From: Vibrio metoecus
GTDB taxonomy: Bacteria; Pseudomonadota; Gammaproteobacteria; Enterobacterales; Vibrionaceae
NCBI RefSeq assembly: GCF_000696385.1
Contig: NZ_JJMN01000070.1
Coordinates: 62,001 to 126,000, forward strand
Direction: 5' to 3'
Length of the DNA stretch: 64,000 nucleotides
Positions 19,400 through 28,775 of the stretch are shown here, one piece after another. Every line of letters begins with the position of its first letter. Position 1 is the stretch's first letter. Position numbers and translations under genes: made by a program. The notes beneath the pieces are model-generated. The model was given only the letters and a program-made list of their open reading frames with translations. It made no database searches and was not told the DNA's origin.

Positions 19400-20308
19400 G
19401 TGAGCGATGCCTTTTCTCCCGATCACGGGTTGGTAGAACAATTTTTAGATACGATGTGGTTAGAACGTGGTTTGGCCGAAAATACCGTCGCTTCGTATCG
19501 TAATGATTTAACTAAACTGTTGGAGTGGATGGATCAGCACCACTATCGGCTGGATTTTATTAGTTTCTCCGGCTTACAGGAGTACCAAAGCTGGTTGTCG
19601 GAGCAGAATTACAAGCCATCTTCAAAAGCGCGTATGCTCTCGGCGATTCGCCGTTTGTTTCAGTATTTGCATCGCGAGAAGGTGCGCGCGGATGACCCTA
19701 GCGCACTGTTGATTAGCCCTAAATTACCGATCCGGCTACCGAAAGATTTGAGTGAAGCGCAAGTCGATGCTTTACTCAATGCGCCCGACCCTCAAACGCC
19801 AATCGAACTGCGTGATAAAGCCATGCTTGAACTGCTGTATGCCACAGGGTTACGGGTGACGGAACTTGTCTCTCTAACCATGGAAAACATGAGCTTACGC
19901 CAAGGGGTCGTGCGAGTGATTGGTAAGGGCGGCAAAGAGCGGCTAGTTCCAATGGGTGAAAATGCCATTGAATGGATTGAAACTTTTTTGCAGCAGGGGC
20001 GGTCTTTACTTCTGGGGGAGCAGACGTCGGATATTGTTTTCCCGAGCAGCCGAGGGCAACAAATGACTCGGCAAACTTTCTGGCATCGTATTAAGCACTA
20101 TGCGGTGATAGCAGGCATTGATGTGGAAAAACTCTCACCACACGTACTGCGTCATGCGTTTGCCACTCACTTGCTCAATTACGGGGCGGATCTGCGCGTG
20201 GTGCAGATGCTGCTTGGGCATAGTGATTTATCCACCACACAAATTTATACTCATGTCGCCACTGAGCGACTTAAACAACTCCACAATGAGCACCATCCAA
20301 GGGCTTGA
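19400..20308 (+). CDS. xerD: Site-specific tyrosine recombinase XerD
   Basis: XerD acts with XerC at dif, activated by FtsK, to resolve chromosome dimers. The 302-residue protein has the N-terminal SAM-like DNA-binding domain and the C-terminal catalytic domain, with Arg in ATGLRVTEL (near residue 152), HVLRHAFATHLL (His-x-x-Arg near 248), LGHSDLSTTQ and the nucleophile tyrosine in QIYTHV near 283. In V. cholerae the XerCD pair is also used by CTX phage. The start is GTG at 19400 after GAGGATGCG. dsbC follows within 20 bases. Confidence 0.95.
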   Translation: MSDAFSPDHGLVEQFLDTMWLERGLAENTVASYRNDLTKLLEWMDQHHYRLDFISFSGLQEYQSWLSEQNYKPSSKARMLSAIRRLFQYLHREKVRADDPSALLISPKLPIRLPKDLSEAQVDALLNAPDPQTPIELRDKAMLELLYATGLRVTELVSLTMENMSLRQGVVRVIGKGGKERLVPMGENAIEWIETFLQQGRSLLLGEQTSDIVFPSSRGQQMTRQTFWHRIKHYAVIAGIDVEKLSPHVLRHAFATHLLNYGADLRVVQMLLGHSDLSTTQIYTHVATERLKQLHNEHHPRA

Positions 20309-20324
20309 AAAAAAGGTGATTTTC

Positions 20325-21077
20325 ATGAGCGTATTGCGCCGATTAACATGGCTGGCATTTCCTTTACTGAGCATTGCATTCAACGTGCATGCGAGCAGCG
20401 CGCCAGTTCAATTCAATAAAGCCGAACTTGAGCAGCGCTTTGCCAAACTGGGATTACAGATTCAAGATATTAAACCCGCGGATATGGATGGTTTGCTCGA
20501 AATACAAACGTCAGGCGGTATTCTTTTTTCTTCGCCGAATGGAGAGCACTTCATCGCGGGGACGCTGTACGCACTGGATGCCAATGGCGGCTACGTCGAT
20601 GTTGTGGCTCAACGCCAAGCGCCATTGAATGCGAAGAAGTTGGCCGCGTTGCAAGACACTATGATTGAGTACAAAGCGCCGAATGAAAAATACGCAATCA
20701 CCGTATTTACCGATATCACGTGTGGTTACTGTGTGCGACTGCACAGCCAGCTCAAAGAATACAATGACTTAGGCATTACCGTGCGCTATTTGGCTTACCC
20801 ACGCCAAGGGCCTAAAGGCCAAGTGGCTGATCAGATGGCGGCCATCTGGTGTTCAAATGATCCGAAAGCGGCAATGCACGATGCGAAAGTGAATCGTAAA
20901 ACCATCACTGCCGATAAAGATATTGCTCAGTGCCAGAAGACGATTGAGCAGCACTATATGCTAGGTCATGAGCTTGGCATTAGCGGGACTCCGGCGATCT
21001 TCCTACCTAATGGTGAGATGGTTGGCGGTTACTTGCCTGCGCCACAACTACTGCAACGCCTGCAAGCCACTCAATAA
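20325..21077 (+). CDS. dsbC: Periplasmic thiol:disulfide isomerase DsbC
   Basis: DsbC is a V-shaped homodimer that reshuffles wrong disulfides in periplasmic proteins. The 250-residue precursor has a signal peptide (MSVLRRLTWLAFPLLSIAFN, cleavage likely after VHA), an N-terminal dimerisation domain and a thioredoxin fold with the active site CGYC in TDITCGYCVRL and the cis-proline loop SGTPAIF. The ATG at 20325 is preceded by AAGGTGATTTTC; the longer open frame to 20118 is only xerD read in another frame. It lies between xerD and recJ as in E. coli. Confidence 0.95.
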   Translation: MSVLRRLTWLAFPLLSIAFNVHASSAPVQFNKAELEQRFAKLGLQIQDIKPADMDGLLEIQTSGGILFSSPNGEHFIAGTLYALDANGGYVDVVAQRQAPLNAKKLAALQDTMIEYKAPNEKYAITVFTDITCGYCVRLHSQLKEYNDLGITVRYLAYPRQGPKGQVADQMAAIWCSNDPKAAMHDAKVNRKTITADKDIAQCQKTIEQHYMLGHELGISGTPAIFLPNGEMVGGYLPAPQLLQRLQATQ

Positions 21078-21128
21078 TCTCCAACCGATTAAGGAATCAG
21101 GCCAAAGGTAACTTTGGCCTGTCACAGC

Positions 21129-22868
21129 ATGATAGAAATACAGCGACGTCCAGACCCCGATCTTTCTCTTCTTCCTGACCATATCGACCCGCTATTGCGC
21201 AGGCTTTACCTCAACCGTGGTGTGCGTGATATCGCGCAGCTCGAAAAAGCCGCCAAAGCACTGCATTCCTTTAAGCAACTGCATGGGATTGAACGCGCGG
21301 TCGAATTGCTGTTTGCCGCGATTGCCGAGCAAAAACGCATCATAGTGGTGGGGGATTTTGATGCCGATGGCGCAACCAGTTCGGCGCTTTCGGTGCTCGC
21401 GCTGCGTATGCTTGGCAGCCACAATGTGGATTACTTAGTGCCGAACCGTTTTGAAGATGGTTATGGCCTGAGCCCCGAAGTGGTTGATCAAGCGATTGAG
21501 CGTGGCGCAGAGATGATCATGACAGTGGATAACGGCGTTTCTTCGCTGGAAGGTGTGCGTTACGCCAAACAGAAAGGCTTGCAAGTGTTGGTGACCGATC
21601 ACCATCTACCGGGGCAGCAATTGCCTGAGGTCGATGCCATGGTGAACCCGAACTTGCAGCAGTGTGCTTTTCCTTCTAAGGCGCTGGCTGGGGTAGGGGT
21701 GGCGTTTTATTTGATGATGGCACTTTGCGTGCACATGCGTCAGCAAGGTTGGTTTGCTGCACAAGGCATGGCTGAACCGAAACTGATGGAGTTGATCGAT
21801 TTAGTAGCGCTTGGCACGGTGGCGGATGTGGTGCCGCTGGATGACAACAACCGGATTCTGGTGCATCAAGGTTTGCAGCGTATTCGTGCGGGCTTAGCGC
21901 GTCCCGGGATTCAAGCTCTGATTGAAGTGGCTAAGCGCGATGCGCGCCGTTTGGTCGCCGCTGATTTTGGCTTTGCGCTTGGACCAAGAATTAATGCAGC
22001 AGGGCGTCTGGATGATATGTCATTCGGCGTTGAGCTTTTGCTGTGTAATAACATTCACGCGGCGCGGCGCATGGCGAGTGAACTGGATGGCCTCAATCAA
22101 ACCCGTAAAGAGATTGAAGAGGGGATGAAGCAAGAGGCTGTCGCGTTCTGTGAGCGTTTGCAACTAAGCGATGATCGCGAGCTGCCTTACGGTTTAGTGC
22201 TGTTTCAGCGCGATTGGCACCAAGGGGTGATCGGCATTCTGGCTTCGCGTATTAAAGAAAAATACCACCGCCCCGTGATTGCGTTTGCTGAAGGTGGCGA
22301 TGGCAAGCTTAAAGGCTCGTGTCGTTCGGTTCCTGGCCTGCATATGCGTGATGCGCTAGATAAAATTGATACGCAAAATCCGGGCATCATTCTCAAGTTT
22401 GGTGGCCATGCGATGGCGGCGGGTCTCACCATTGAAGAACAGAATTTTGAGCGTTTTTGCCGACTGTTTGACCAAGTGGTGCGTGAAGAGCTGGATGAAG
22501 CGGCACTTAAAGGCATTATCCTCAGTGATGGTGAGCTGAAACCAGAAGAGTTTTCGCTGCATACTGCCGAATTACTGCGTGCCGGTGGCCCGTGGGGGCA
22601 AGCGTTTCCTGAGCCGCTGTTTGATGGTGAATTTAAAGTGCTACACCAAAAACTGGTTGGCGAAAAGCACCTCAAACTGATGCTTGAACCGTTGTATAAA
22701 GGCTTCCCAACTAATGTGATGATCGACGGCATTGCGTTTAACGTTGATCTGCGCCGCTGGCCGGACGCTTCGGTAAAAACCGTACGCTTGGCGTACAAAC
22801 TCGATATCAACGAGTTTCGCGGTAATCAGTCATTACAACTCATGATTGACCATCTGGAAGCGAGATGA
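21129..22868 (+). CDS. recJ: Single-stranded-DNA exonuclease RecJ
   Basis: RecJ is a 5'-3' single-strand exonuclease of recombination and mismatch repair. The 579-residue product has the DHH motifs GDFDADGATSS (residues 74-84), MTVDNGVSS and VTDHHLPG (near 155), and the DHHA1 motif KFGGHAMAAGLTI near 428. ATG at 21129 gives the usual N-terminus MIEIQRRP; a TTG five codons upstream is in frame. It ends the xerD-dsbC-recJ group and is followed by a terminator. Length is normal and the frame is intact. Confidence 0.94.
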   Translation: MIEIQRRPDPDLSLLPDHIDPLLRRLYLNRGVRDIAQLEKAAKALHSFKQLHGIERAVELLFAAIAEQKRIIVVGDFDADGATSSALSVLALRMLGSHNVDYLVPNRFEDGYGLSPEVVDQAIERGAEMIMTVDNGVSSLEGVRYAKQKGLQVLVTDHHLPGQQLPEVDAMVNPNLQQCAFPSKALAGVGVAFYLMMALCVHMRQQGWFAAQGMAEPKLMELIDLVALGTVADVVPLDDNNRILVHQGLQRIRAGLARPGIQALIEVAKRDARRLVAADFGFALGPRINAAGRLDDMSFGVELLLCNNIHAARRMASELDGLNQTRKEIEEGMKQEAVAFCERLQLSDDRELPYGLVLFQRDWHQGVIGILASRIKEKYHRPVIAFAEGGDGKLKGSCRSVPGLHMRDALDKIDTQNPGIILKFGGHAMAAGLTIEEQNFERFCRLFDQVVREELDEAALKGIILSDGELKPEEFSLHTAELLRAGGPWGQAFPEPLFDGEFKVLHQKLVGEKHLKLMLEPLYKGFPTNVMIDGIAFNVDLRRWPDASVKTVRLAYKLDINEFRGNQSLQLMIDHLEAR

Positions 22869-22874
22869 TTGAAA

Positions 22875-22908
22875 ACAACGCCCTCTCTCATAAAAAGAGG
22901 GCGTTTTC
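22875..22908. terminator. Bidirectional terminator between recJ and the nucleotidase gene
   Basis: AACGCCCTCTCT-CATAAAA-AGAGGGCGTT forms a strong stem with TTTCGTTATT after it on the plus strand and TTTTC on the minus strand. It separates two convergent genes. Confidence 0.88.
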
Positions 22909-22912
22909 GTTA

Positions 22913-24820
22913 TTAAGGATTAAGCGCTTCCAACAAAAATGAGACTACACGTTTGAGTGTGGCTTTTTCGTCACTTGGCGCAGTTTCCAAGCGCGATAAA
23001 CGCTGCATGATCGCCGCATTTTTTGCTGCTGAATCTTCTAAAATCAGGTCTTGGACATTAATCGATTCAATATTGGTGTAACGGCCATCGGCGCTGGTTG
23101 GCACATCAATTTTGCCACTGTTAATCAGCTTTTTAACGACCTCCCGTTCCTTTTCAAATCCTTCTAAGCCAGACAGTTTCCAGCGTTGCATCGGTTTACC
23201 TTGATACTTACCTTGCTTTTGTTCGGTCAGGTAACGAATGGTGAGGTTGCGGATGGTGCCTTGTTCTTCACCGTATTCGGCTTCGGTATCAAACAGCACG
23301 GGAAATTGTTGTCCTTCCAATACGCCCCCTTTCTGAGTGAGATGCCCCATGCGGTAGCTGTTCATACCCAAGCGAATTTCACTGTTGTCAGTCACTGGCG
23401 TACCATCTGCAAATTTCAAATCGGTGATGCGTTCCCCTGCGGGTTGAGTCAGATCGATGGTGTAAGTCACGCCTGCAAAGAAATCGTTGGTGGAGTATTT
23501 TGAGGCTCGGCGTTCAGGGTTAAAGCTGTATGTGACATCCCCCGGTTTGACGGAGTTGAAATAGCCCGCTGACCATTCCATATATTGTTTCAACTCTTTG
23601 CCCGTCATTTGGTAAACCGTGATTTCGCCGCCGGCATATTGGTAGTTGTAGGCGATATCTTTGGCCTTGATCGGCCCTACCTCTAACTTGGCATTGTCAT
23701 TATCAATTTGCAGCGCAATCACATTGGCTTTGGGCGCATAAAAGAAGCTCGCTTCTTGGAAGAGCGCGCTGATGCCGGTGTCCTGCACATGCACTTGTGG
23801 AATACCGCGAATTTCGTTTTCTGGCACCAAATTCACTCCACTGAGCTGAGCCACTTCGCGGTTTGCCATCTCACGTAGACGTTGATGGTAAGGCTGGTAG
23901 AGCGATTCCATTTTGCTGTCGGAGGCGATGTCTTTGATTTTGTAGGTCAGACTATCTTTATTGATGAGAGTGAATTGGCCGTTTTGCTCTTCAAATTGCA
24001 GATCAATGCGCGATAGCGCGCGTCCATATTTGTCTGGCTCGGTGATGATCACGCCGTTCACCACGGCTTTATCAATCCGGGTGTGCATGTGGCCAGCCAC
24101 AATGGCATCCAACTCTGGGTTGCCATTGGCAATGTCGGTTACACCGGTATTGGCGATGTCGTTTTCATTCTCTAGCCCCATATGCGCGACTAAGATAATC
24201 GCATCCACCTGTGGATCGATTTGTTTGATGACCTTTTGCACTTCAAGGGTAGGGTTAGTAAAGGTCATGCCTTCGAGTCGATTGGTTCCTTCAGCAAACA
24301 CTTGGGTCATTGGGGTATCCATCCCAATCATCCCGATCTTGATGCCATCACGCTCGATAATAGTGTAACTGGGGAGAAACGGGTTGCCATCGGCACGGTG
24401 GATGTTACCTGCCAGAGATTGTCCTTTAAATTGCGTTAGAGAGCGGTTGAGCACCTTGAGACCAAAATCAAACTCATGGTTACCTAACACCCAAACGTCG
24501 TACTTCATCTCATTGAAGCCCAACATCATCGGATCAGTCGCTTCCTCTTTGAACGTTTCCACAAAGTTGCCTTGAATGGTGTCGCCGGCATCGACCAGAA
24601 TCACGTTCGGTTGTTCTTGGCGAATCGTTTTTACTTGAGTCGCAATTTGGCTCAGGCTGCCGCTCATCTCTTTTTTATCCGCAGCATAATCCCAAGGCAT
24701 GAAATGGCCGTGTAGGTCAGAAGTCCCGAGAATGGTTACATTATGAATATCACCATTCGCGGCGAGGGCTGGAAAAGTCAGTGCCAATCCAATTGCACTG
24801 GTGAGGAGTGTTTTTTTCAT
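22913..24820 (-). CDS. Secreted 5'-nucleotidase / 2',3'-cyclic phosphodiesterase family protein
   Basis: The 635-residue product has a signal peptide (MKKTLLTSAIGLALTFPALA) and the two-domain layout of UshA/CpdB enzymes. The metallophosphoesterase motifs are GTSDLHGHF (near residue 32), VDAGDTIQGN (near 75), LGNHEFDFG (near 113), VAHMGLENE (near 214) and AGHMHTRID (near 242); a C-terminal 5'-nucleotidase domain follows. It would act in the periplasm or outside on nucleotides or cyclic nucleotides. CpdB-like activity seems likelier than UDP-sugar hydrolysis, but the exact substrate cannot be read from sequence. Confidence 0.85.
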   Translation of the reverse strand: MKKTLLTSAIGLALTFPALAANGDIHNVTILGTSDLHGHFMPWDYAADKKEMSGSLSQIATQVKTIRQEQPNVILVDAGDTIQGNFVETFKEEATDPMMLGFNEMKYDVWVLGNHEFDFGLKVLNRSLTQFKGQSLAGNIHRADGNPFLPSYTIIERDGIKIGMIGMDTPMTQVFAEGTNRLEGMTFTNPTLEVQKVIKQIDPQVDAIILVAHMGLENENDIANTGVTDIANGNPELDAIVAGHMHTRIDKAVVNGVIITEPDKYGRALSRIDLQFEEQNGQFTLINKDSLTYKIKDIASDSKMESLYQPYHQRLREMANREVAQLSGVNLVPENEIRGIPQVHVQDTGISALFQEASFFYAPKANVIALQIDNDNAKLEVGPIKAKDIAYNYQYAGGEITVYQMTGKELKQYMEWSAGYFNSVKPGDVTYSFNPERRASKYSTNDFFAGVTYTIDLTQPAGERITDLKFADGTPVTDNSEIRLGMNSYRMGHLTQKGGVLEGQQFPVLFDTEAEYGEEQGTIRNLTIRYLTEQKQGKYQGKPMQRWKLSGLEGFEKEREVVKKLINSGKIDVPTSADGRYTNIESINVQDLILEDSAAKNAAIMQRLSRLETAPSDEKATLKRVVSFLLEALNP

Positions 24821-25085
24821 TGTTCGTCACGTCATTGGTTAAAATCATGCGCATAGTAATCAATGGAATAATCACTGAATGTGATGATTGTTGGTAAATG
24901 ACGGAAACATGAGCCTTTCTTGCATGAAATAGTGCGAGGTTAGGCTGTTTTGAGAGCGGGTTCTCAGCAAAGGTCTTTCTTTGCCATCCGATGAAGTAAG
25001 GTTCTAAGTCATTGAAATTCAATCTTGAACCACGTGTTAGATCACGTTTCTAGCCCGCCAATACCCCATCTGTATCTATTTTGTA

Positions 25086-25100
25086 ATTGGTCTGACCAAT
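25086..25100. promoter_or_regulatory. PdhR operator, upstream copy
   Basis: ATTGGTCTGACCAAT is a perfect match to the PdhR consensus ATTGGT-NNN-ACCAAT and lies 177 bases before the pdhR start. PdhR is released by pyruvate. Confidence 0.88.
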
Positions 25101-25223
25101 ATTTTTGCTGTTTTAATCAACTATTGTTGCTGGATTGTTAGGGCGTGACCTGTTCTATGATTTAGGTCAATTTTCGGCTGGACACTGGCGTTTTAATTAT
25201 GTTAATTTCTGCACCAACTTAAA

Positions 25224-25238
25224 ATTGGTATTACCAAT
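25224..25238. promoter_or_regulatory. PdhR operator, promoter-proximal copy
   Basis: ATTGGTATTACCAAT is a second perfect PdhR palindrome, 38 bases before the pdhR ATG and downstream of the likely transcription start, as expected for autorepression of pdhR-aceEF. Confidence 0.9.
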
Positions 25239-25276
25239 TGCCAGCAAGAAGAATAAGAGTAGAAGAACAATAAATT

Positions 25277-26047
25277 ATGGCTTATCAAAGGATTCGTCAG
25301 CCAAAGCTCTCCGATGTGATTGAACAAGAACTGGAGAGACTGATAGTGGAAGGAACACTCTCACCCGGTCAGCAACTTCCTCCGGAACGCGAGCTAGCCA
25401 AACAGTTTGAAGTGTCTCGCCCCTCGATCAGAGAAGCCATACAACGCTTGGAAGCCAAACGCTTGCTCACCCGCCGTCAAGGTGGCGGTACATTCGTTAG
25501 CGACCGTATTTGGCAGAGCTTTTCTGATCCTCTGCTAAATTTATTGTCTAGCCACTCCGAAACTCAACTGGATCTGCTGGAAGCGCGTCATGCACTGGAA
25601 GGCATCTGCGCCTATTTTGCGGCGTTGCGTGGTACCGAAGAAGATTTTGCTCGCATTCAACATTGTGTAACGCGCATTGCAGAAGCACAGGCATTGAACA
25701 ATGTGGATGAAGAAGCGGAGCGCGTGATGGCCTTTTTGATCGCCATTACCGAAGCGGCGCACAACGTTGTGCTACTGCACATCGTACGCAGCTTGAGCCC
25801 ACTGCTTGAGCAGAATATTCGCCAGAATTTTAAACTCTTACATCGCCGCCCTGAAGCGGTAGAGAAAGTAAGCAAACACCGGGCTAACATTGTGGATGCG
25901 ATTGTTTCGGGTCAGCCGGAAAAGGCACGTGAAATGTCCCATTCTCACTTAGCTTATATCGAAGAAACGTTGTTGGATTTGACTCGTGAACAGACTCGCC
26001 GTGAGCGATCTCTGCGTCGAATTCAGCAGGGTAATGAGCCGCAATAG
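25277..26047 (+). CDS. pdhR: Pyruvate dehydrogenase complex repressor PdhR
   Basis: PdhR is a GntR/FadR-type repressor that senses pyruvate. The 256-residue protein has an N-terminal winged helix ([20 protein letters not shown] near residues 35-54, then RRQGGGTFV) and a C-terminal FCD effector domain with the metal/ligand-type residues in EARHALEG and [11 protein letters not shown]. It heads the pdhR-aceE-aceF unit and has two perfect copies of its own operator upstream, so autoregulation is expected. aceE begins 49 bases later. Confidence 0.95.
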   Translation: MAYQRIRQPKLSDVIEQELERLIVEGTLSPGQQLPPERELAKQFEVSRPSIREAIQRLEAKRLLTRRQGGGTFVSDRIWQSFSDPLLNLLSSHSETQLDLLEARHALEGICAYFAALRGTEEDFARIQHCVTRIAEAQALNNVDEEAERVMAFLIAITEAAHNVVLLHIVRSLSPLLEQNIRQNFKLLHRRPEAVEKVSKHRANIVDAIVSGQPEKAREMSHSHLAYIEETLLDLTREQTRRERSLRRIQQGNEPQ

Positions 26048-26096
26048 CGGCCATTGCGATTCAACTTAAATCCAACCAACAGAAGGATAGATCGCC

Positions 26097-28757
26097 ATGT
26101 CTGACATGAAGCATGACGTAGATGCACTGGAAACTCAGGAGTGGCTTGCTGCCCTTGAATCCGTTGTCCGTGAAGAAGGCGTAGAACGTGCGCAGTACCT
26201 GCTTGAGCAAGTGCTAGAAAAAGCGCGTCTGGATGGGGTAGACATGCCAACTGGCGTGACGACTAACTACATCAACACCATTCCTGCGGCACAAGAACCT
26301 GCTTACCCAGGTGACACCACGCTCGAACGTCGTATCCGTTCAATCATTCGCTGGAACGCGATCATGATCGTGCTGCGTGCATCGAAAAAAGATCTGGAAC
26401 TGGGCGGCCATATGGCTTCTTTCCAATCTTCAGCTGCTTTCTACGAAACCTGTTTCAACCACTTCTTCCGTGCTCCAAACGAGAAAGACGGTGGCGACTT
26501 GGTTTACTATCAAGGTCACATCTCTCCTGGGATCTACGCGCGTGCTTTCGTTGAAGGCCGTTTGACCGAAGAGCAACTGGACAACTTCCGTCAGGAAGTG
26601 GATGGCAAAGGTCTTCCTTCTTACCCACACCCGAAATTGATGCCTGAATTCTGGCAATTCCCAACCGTATCTATGGGTCTGGGTCCAATTTCTGCGATTT
26701 ATCAAGCTCGTTTCCTGAAGTATCTGAATGGTCGTGGCCTGAAAGACACCACGGCACAGCGCGTATACGCGTTCCTTGGTGACGGTGAAATGGACGAGCC
26801 AGAATCACGCGGCGCGATCTCTTTTGCTGCGCGTGAGAAGCTGGATAACCTATGCTTCCTGATCAACTGTAACCTGCAACGTCTGGACGGCCCTGTTATG
26901 GGTAACGGCAAGATCATCCAAGAACTGGAAGGTCTGTTCCGTGGCGCAGGCTGGAACGTTGTGAAAGTGATCTGGGGTAATGGCTGGGACAAACTACTGG
27001 CGAAAGATACCACAGGTAAACTGCTGCAACTGATGAACGAAACCATCGACGGCGACTACCAAACGTTCAAAGCGAAAGATGGCGCTTACGTTCGTGAGCA
27101 CTTCTTCGGTAAGTACCCAGAGACTGCAGCACTGGTTGCTGACATGACTGACGATGAGATCTTCGCTCTGAAACGCGGTGGTCACGAATCATCTAAACTG
27201 TACGCGGCGTTCAAGAACGCTCAAGACACCAAAGGTCGTCCAACCGTTATCCTAGCGAAAACCGTTAAAGGTTACGGCATGGGTGATGCGGCAGAAGGTA
27301 AGAACATTGCGCACCAAGTGAAGAAGATGGATATGACCCATGTTCTGGCGATGCGTAACCGCCTTGGTCTGCAAGACCTGATTTCAGATGAAGCAGTCAA
27401 CAACCTGCCGTACCTGAAACTGGAAGAAGGCTCAAAAGAGTTTGAATACCTGCACGCTCGTCGTAAAGCGCTGCACGGTTACACGCCTCAGCGTCTACCT
27501 AACTTCACGGGTGAGTTAGTGATCCCTGCGCTGGAAGAGTTCAAGCCACTGCTGGAAGAGCAGAACCGTGAAATCTCTTCAACTATGGCGTATGTACGTA
27601 CTCTGAACATCCTGCTGAAAGATAAGAACATTGGTCAAAACATCGTTCCTATCATCGCGGATGAAGCGCGTACGTTCGGTATGGAAGGTCTGTTCCGTCA
27701 AATCGGTATCTACAACCCGCATGGTCAGAACTACACTCCACAAGATCGCGATATCGTTTCTTACTACAAAGAAGCGACGTCAGGTCAGGTACTGCAAGAA
27801 GGTATCAACGAGCTGGGTGCCATGTCATCTTGGGTTGCGGCGGCAACGTCATACAGCACCAACAATCTGCCGATGATCCCGTTCTACATCTACTACTCTA
27901 TGTTCGGTTTCCAACGTGTTGGCGACATGGCGTGGATGGCGGGTGACCAACAAGCGCGTGGCTTCCTACTGGGTGCTACTGCAGGTCGTACCACGCTGAA
28001 CGGTGAAGGTCTACAGCACGAAGATGGTCACTCGCACATTCTGGCGGGCACAGTACCAAACTGTATCTCTTACGATCCAACCTTCGCTTACGAAGTTGCG
28101 GTAATCCTGCAAGACGGTATCCGTCGCATGTACGGTGAGCAAGAGAACGTGTTCTACTACCTGACACTGATGAACGAAAGCTACGCTCACCCAGCAATGC
28201 CTGCTGGCGCTGAAGAAGGTATCCGTAAAGGTATCTACAAGCTAGAAACGCACGCTGGTAACAAAGCAAAAGTTCAACTGATGAGCTCAGGCACCATCAT
28301 GAACGAAGTACGTAAAGCGGCACAAATTCTGAGTGAAGAGTACGGCGTAGCGTCTGACGTTTACTCTGTGACTTCATTCAACGAGCTGGCGCGTGATGGC
28401 CAAGCGTGTGATCGTTTCAACATGCTGCACCCAGAAGCAGAAGTGAAAGTACCTTACATCGCACAAGTGATGGGGACTGAGCCTGCTATCGCAGCGACTG
28501 ACTACATGAAGAACTACGCGGATCAAGTACGTGCGTTCATTCCTGCACAGTCTTACAAAGTGCTGGGTACGGATGGTTTCGGCCGCTCAGACAGCCGTGA
28601 AAACCTACGTCGTCACTTTGAAGTGAATGCTGGCTACGTGGTAGTTGCAGCGCTGAATGAACTGGCAAAACGTGGTGAAGTTGAGAAGTCTGTGGTTGCA
28701 GCAGCAATCAAGAAATTCGACATCGATACTGAAAAAACCAACCCGCTGTACGCTTAA
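26097..28757 (+). CDS. aceE: Pyruvate dehydrogenase E1 component
   Basis: AceE is the homodimeric thiamine-diphosphate E1 subunit that decarboxylates pyruvate and acetylates the lipoyl groups of AceF. The 886-residue protein has the thiamine diphosphate motif GDGEMDEPES (near residue 229) closing with NCNLQRLDG near 258, and the transketolase pyrimidine domain in the second half. The ATG follows AGAAGGATAGATCGCC, a strong ribosome site. aceF starts 18 bases after the stop. Length matches the family. Confidence 0.97.
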   Translation: MSDMKHDVDALETQEWLAALESVVREEGVERAQYLLEQVLEKARLDGVDMPTGVTTNYINTIPAAQEPAYPGDTTLERRIRSIIRWNAIMIVLRASKKDLELGGHMASFQSSAAFYETCFNHFFRAPNEKDGGDLVYYQGHISPGIYARAFVEGRLTEEQLDNFRQEVDGKGLPSYPHPKLMPEFWQFPTVSMGLGPISAIYQARFLKYLNGRGLKDTTAQRVYAFLGDGEMDEPESRGAISFAAREKLDNLCFLINCNLQRLDGPVMGNGKIIQELEGLFRGAGWNVVKVIWGNGWDKLLAKDTTGKLLQLMNETIDGDYQTFKAKDGAYVREHFFGKYPETAALVADMTDDEIFALKRGGHESSKLYAAFKNAQDTKGRPTVILAKTVKGYGMGDAAEGKNIAHQVKKMDMTHVLAMRNRLGLQDLISDEAVNNLPYLKLEEGSKEFEYLHARRKALHGYTPQRLPNFTGELVIPALEEFKPLLEEQNREISSTMAYVRTLNILLKDKNIGQNIVPIIADEARTFGMEGLFRQIGIYNPHGQNYTPQDRDIVSYYKEATSGQVLQEGINELGAMSSWVAAATSYSTNNLPMIPFYIYYSMFGFQRVGDMAWMAGDQQARGFLLGATAGRTTLNGEGLQHEDGHSHILAGTVPNCISYDPTFAYEVAVILQDGIRRMYGEQENVFYYLTLMNESYAHPAMPAGAEEGIRKGIYKLETHAGNKAKVQLMSSGTIMNEVRKAAQILSEEYGVASDVYSVTSFNELARDGQACDRFNMLHPEAEVKVPYIAQVMGTEPAIAATDYMKNYADQVRAFIPAQSYKVLGTDGFGRSDSRENLRRHFEVNAGYVVVAALNELAKRGEVEKSVVAAAIKKFDIDTEKTNPLYA

Positions 28758-28775
28758 TTGAAGGTAGGAAAAGTA

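Larger units (their letters stand above)
24821..25276. other. 456-base divergent control region upstream of pdhR
   Basis: AT-rich non-coding DNA between the divergent nucleotidase gene and pdhR. It carries two perfect PdhR operators (25086-25100 and 25224-25238) and, between them, an inverted repeat TGACCT-N12-AGGTCA at 25146-25169 whose spacer holds TATGAT, a plausible -10 element. No open frame in it looks real. Confidence 0.7.

Noticed and set aside
20118..20324. N-terminal extension of dsbC
   Set aside because: These codons are xerD read in another frame; the signal peptide begins at 20325 with its own ribosome site.
22205..22810. 201-codon antisense frame inside recJ
   Set aside because: Ser/Arg/Pro-rich shadow of an intact gene; no start signals.
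24750..25022. 90-codon minus-strand frame upstream of the nucleotidase gene
   Set aside because: It overlaps the signal peptide region of the real gene in another frame and has no recognisable domain.
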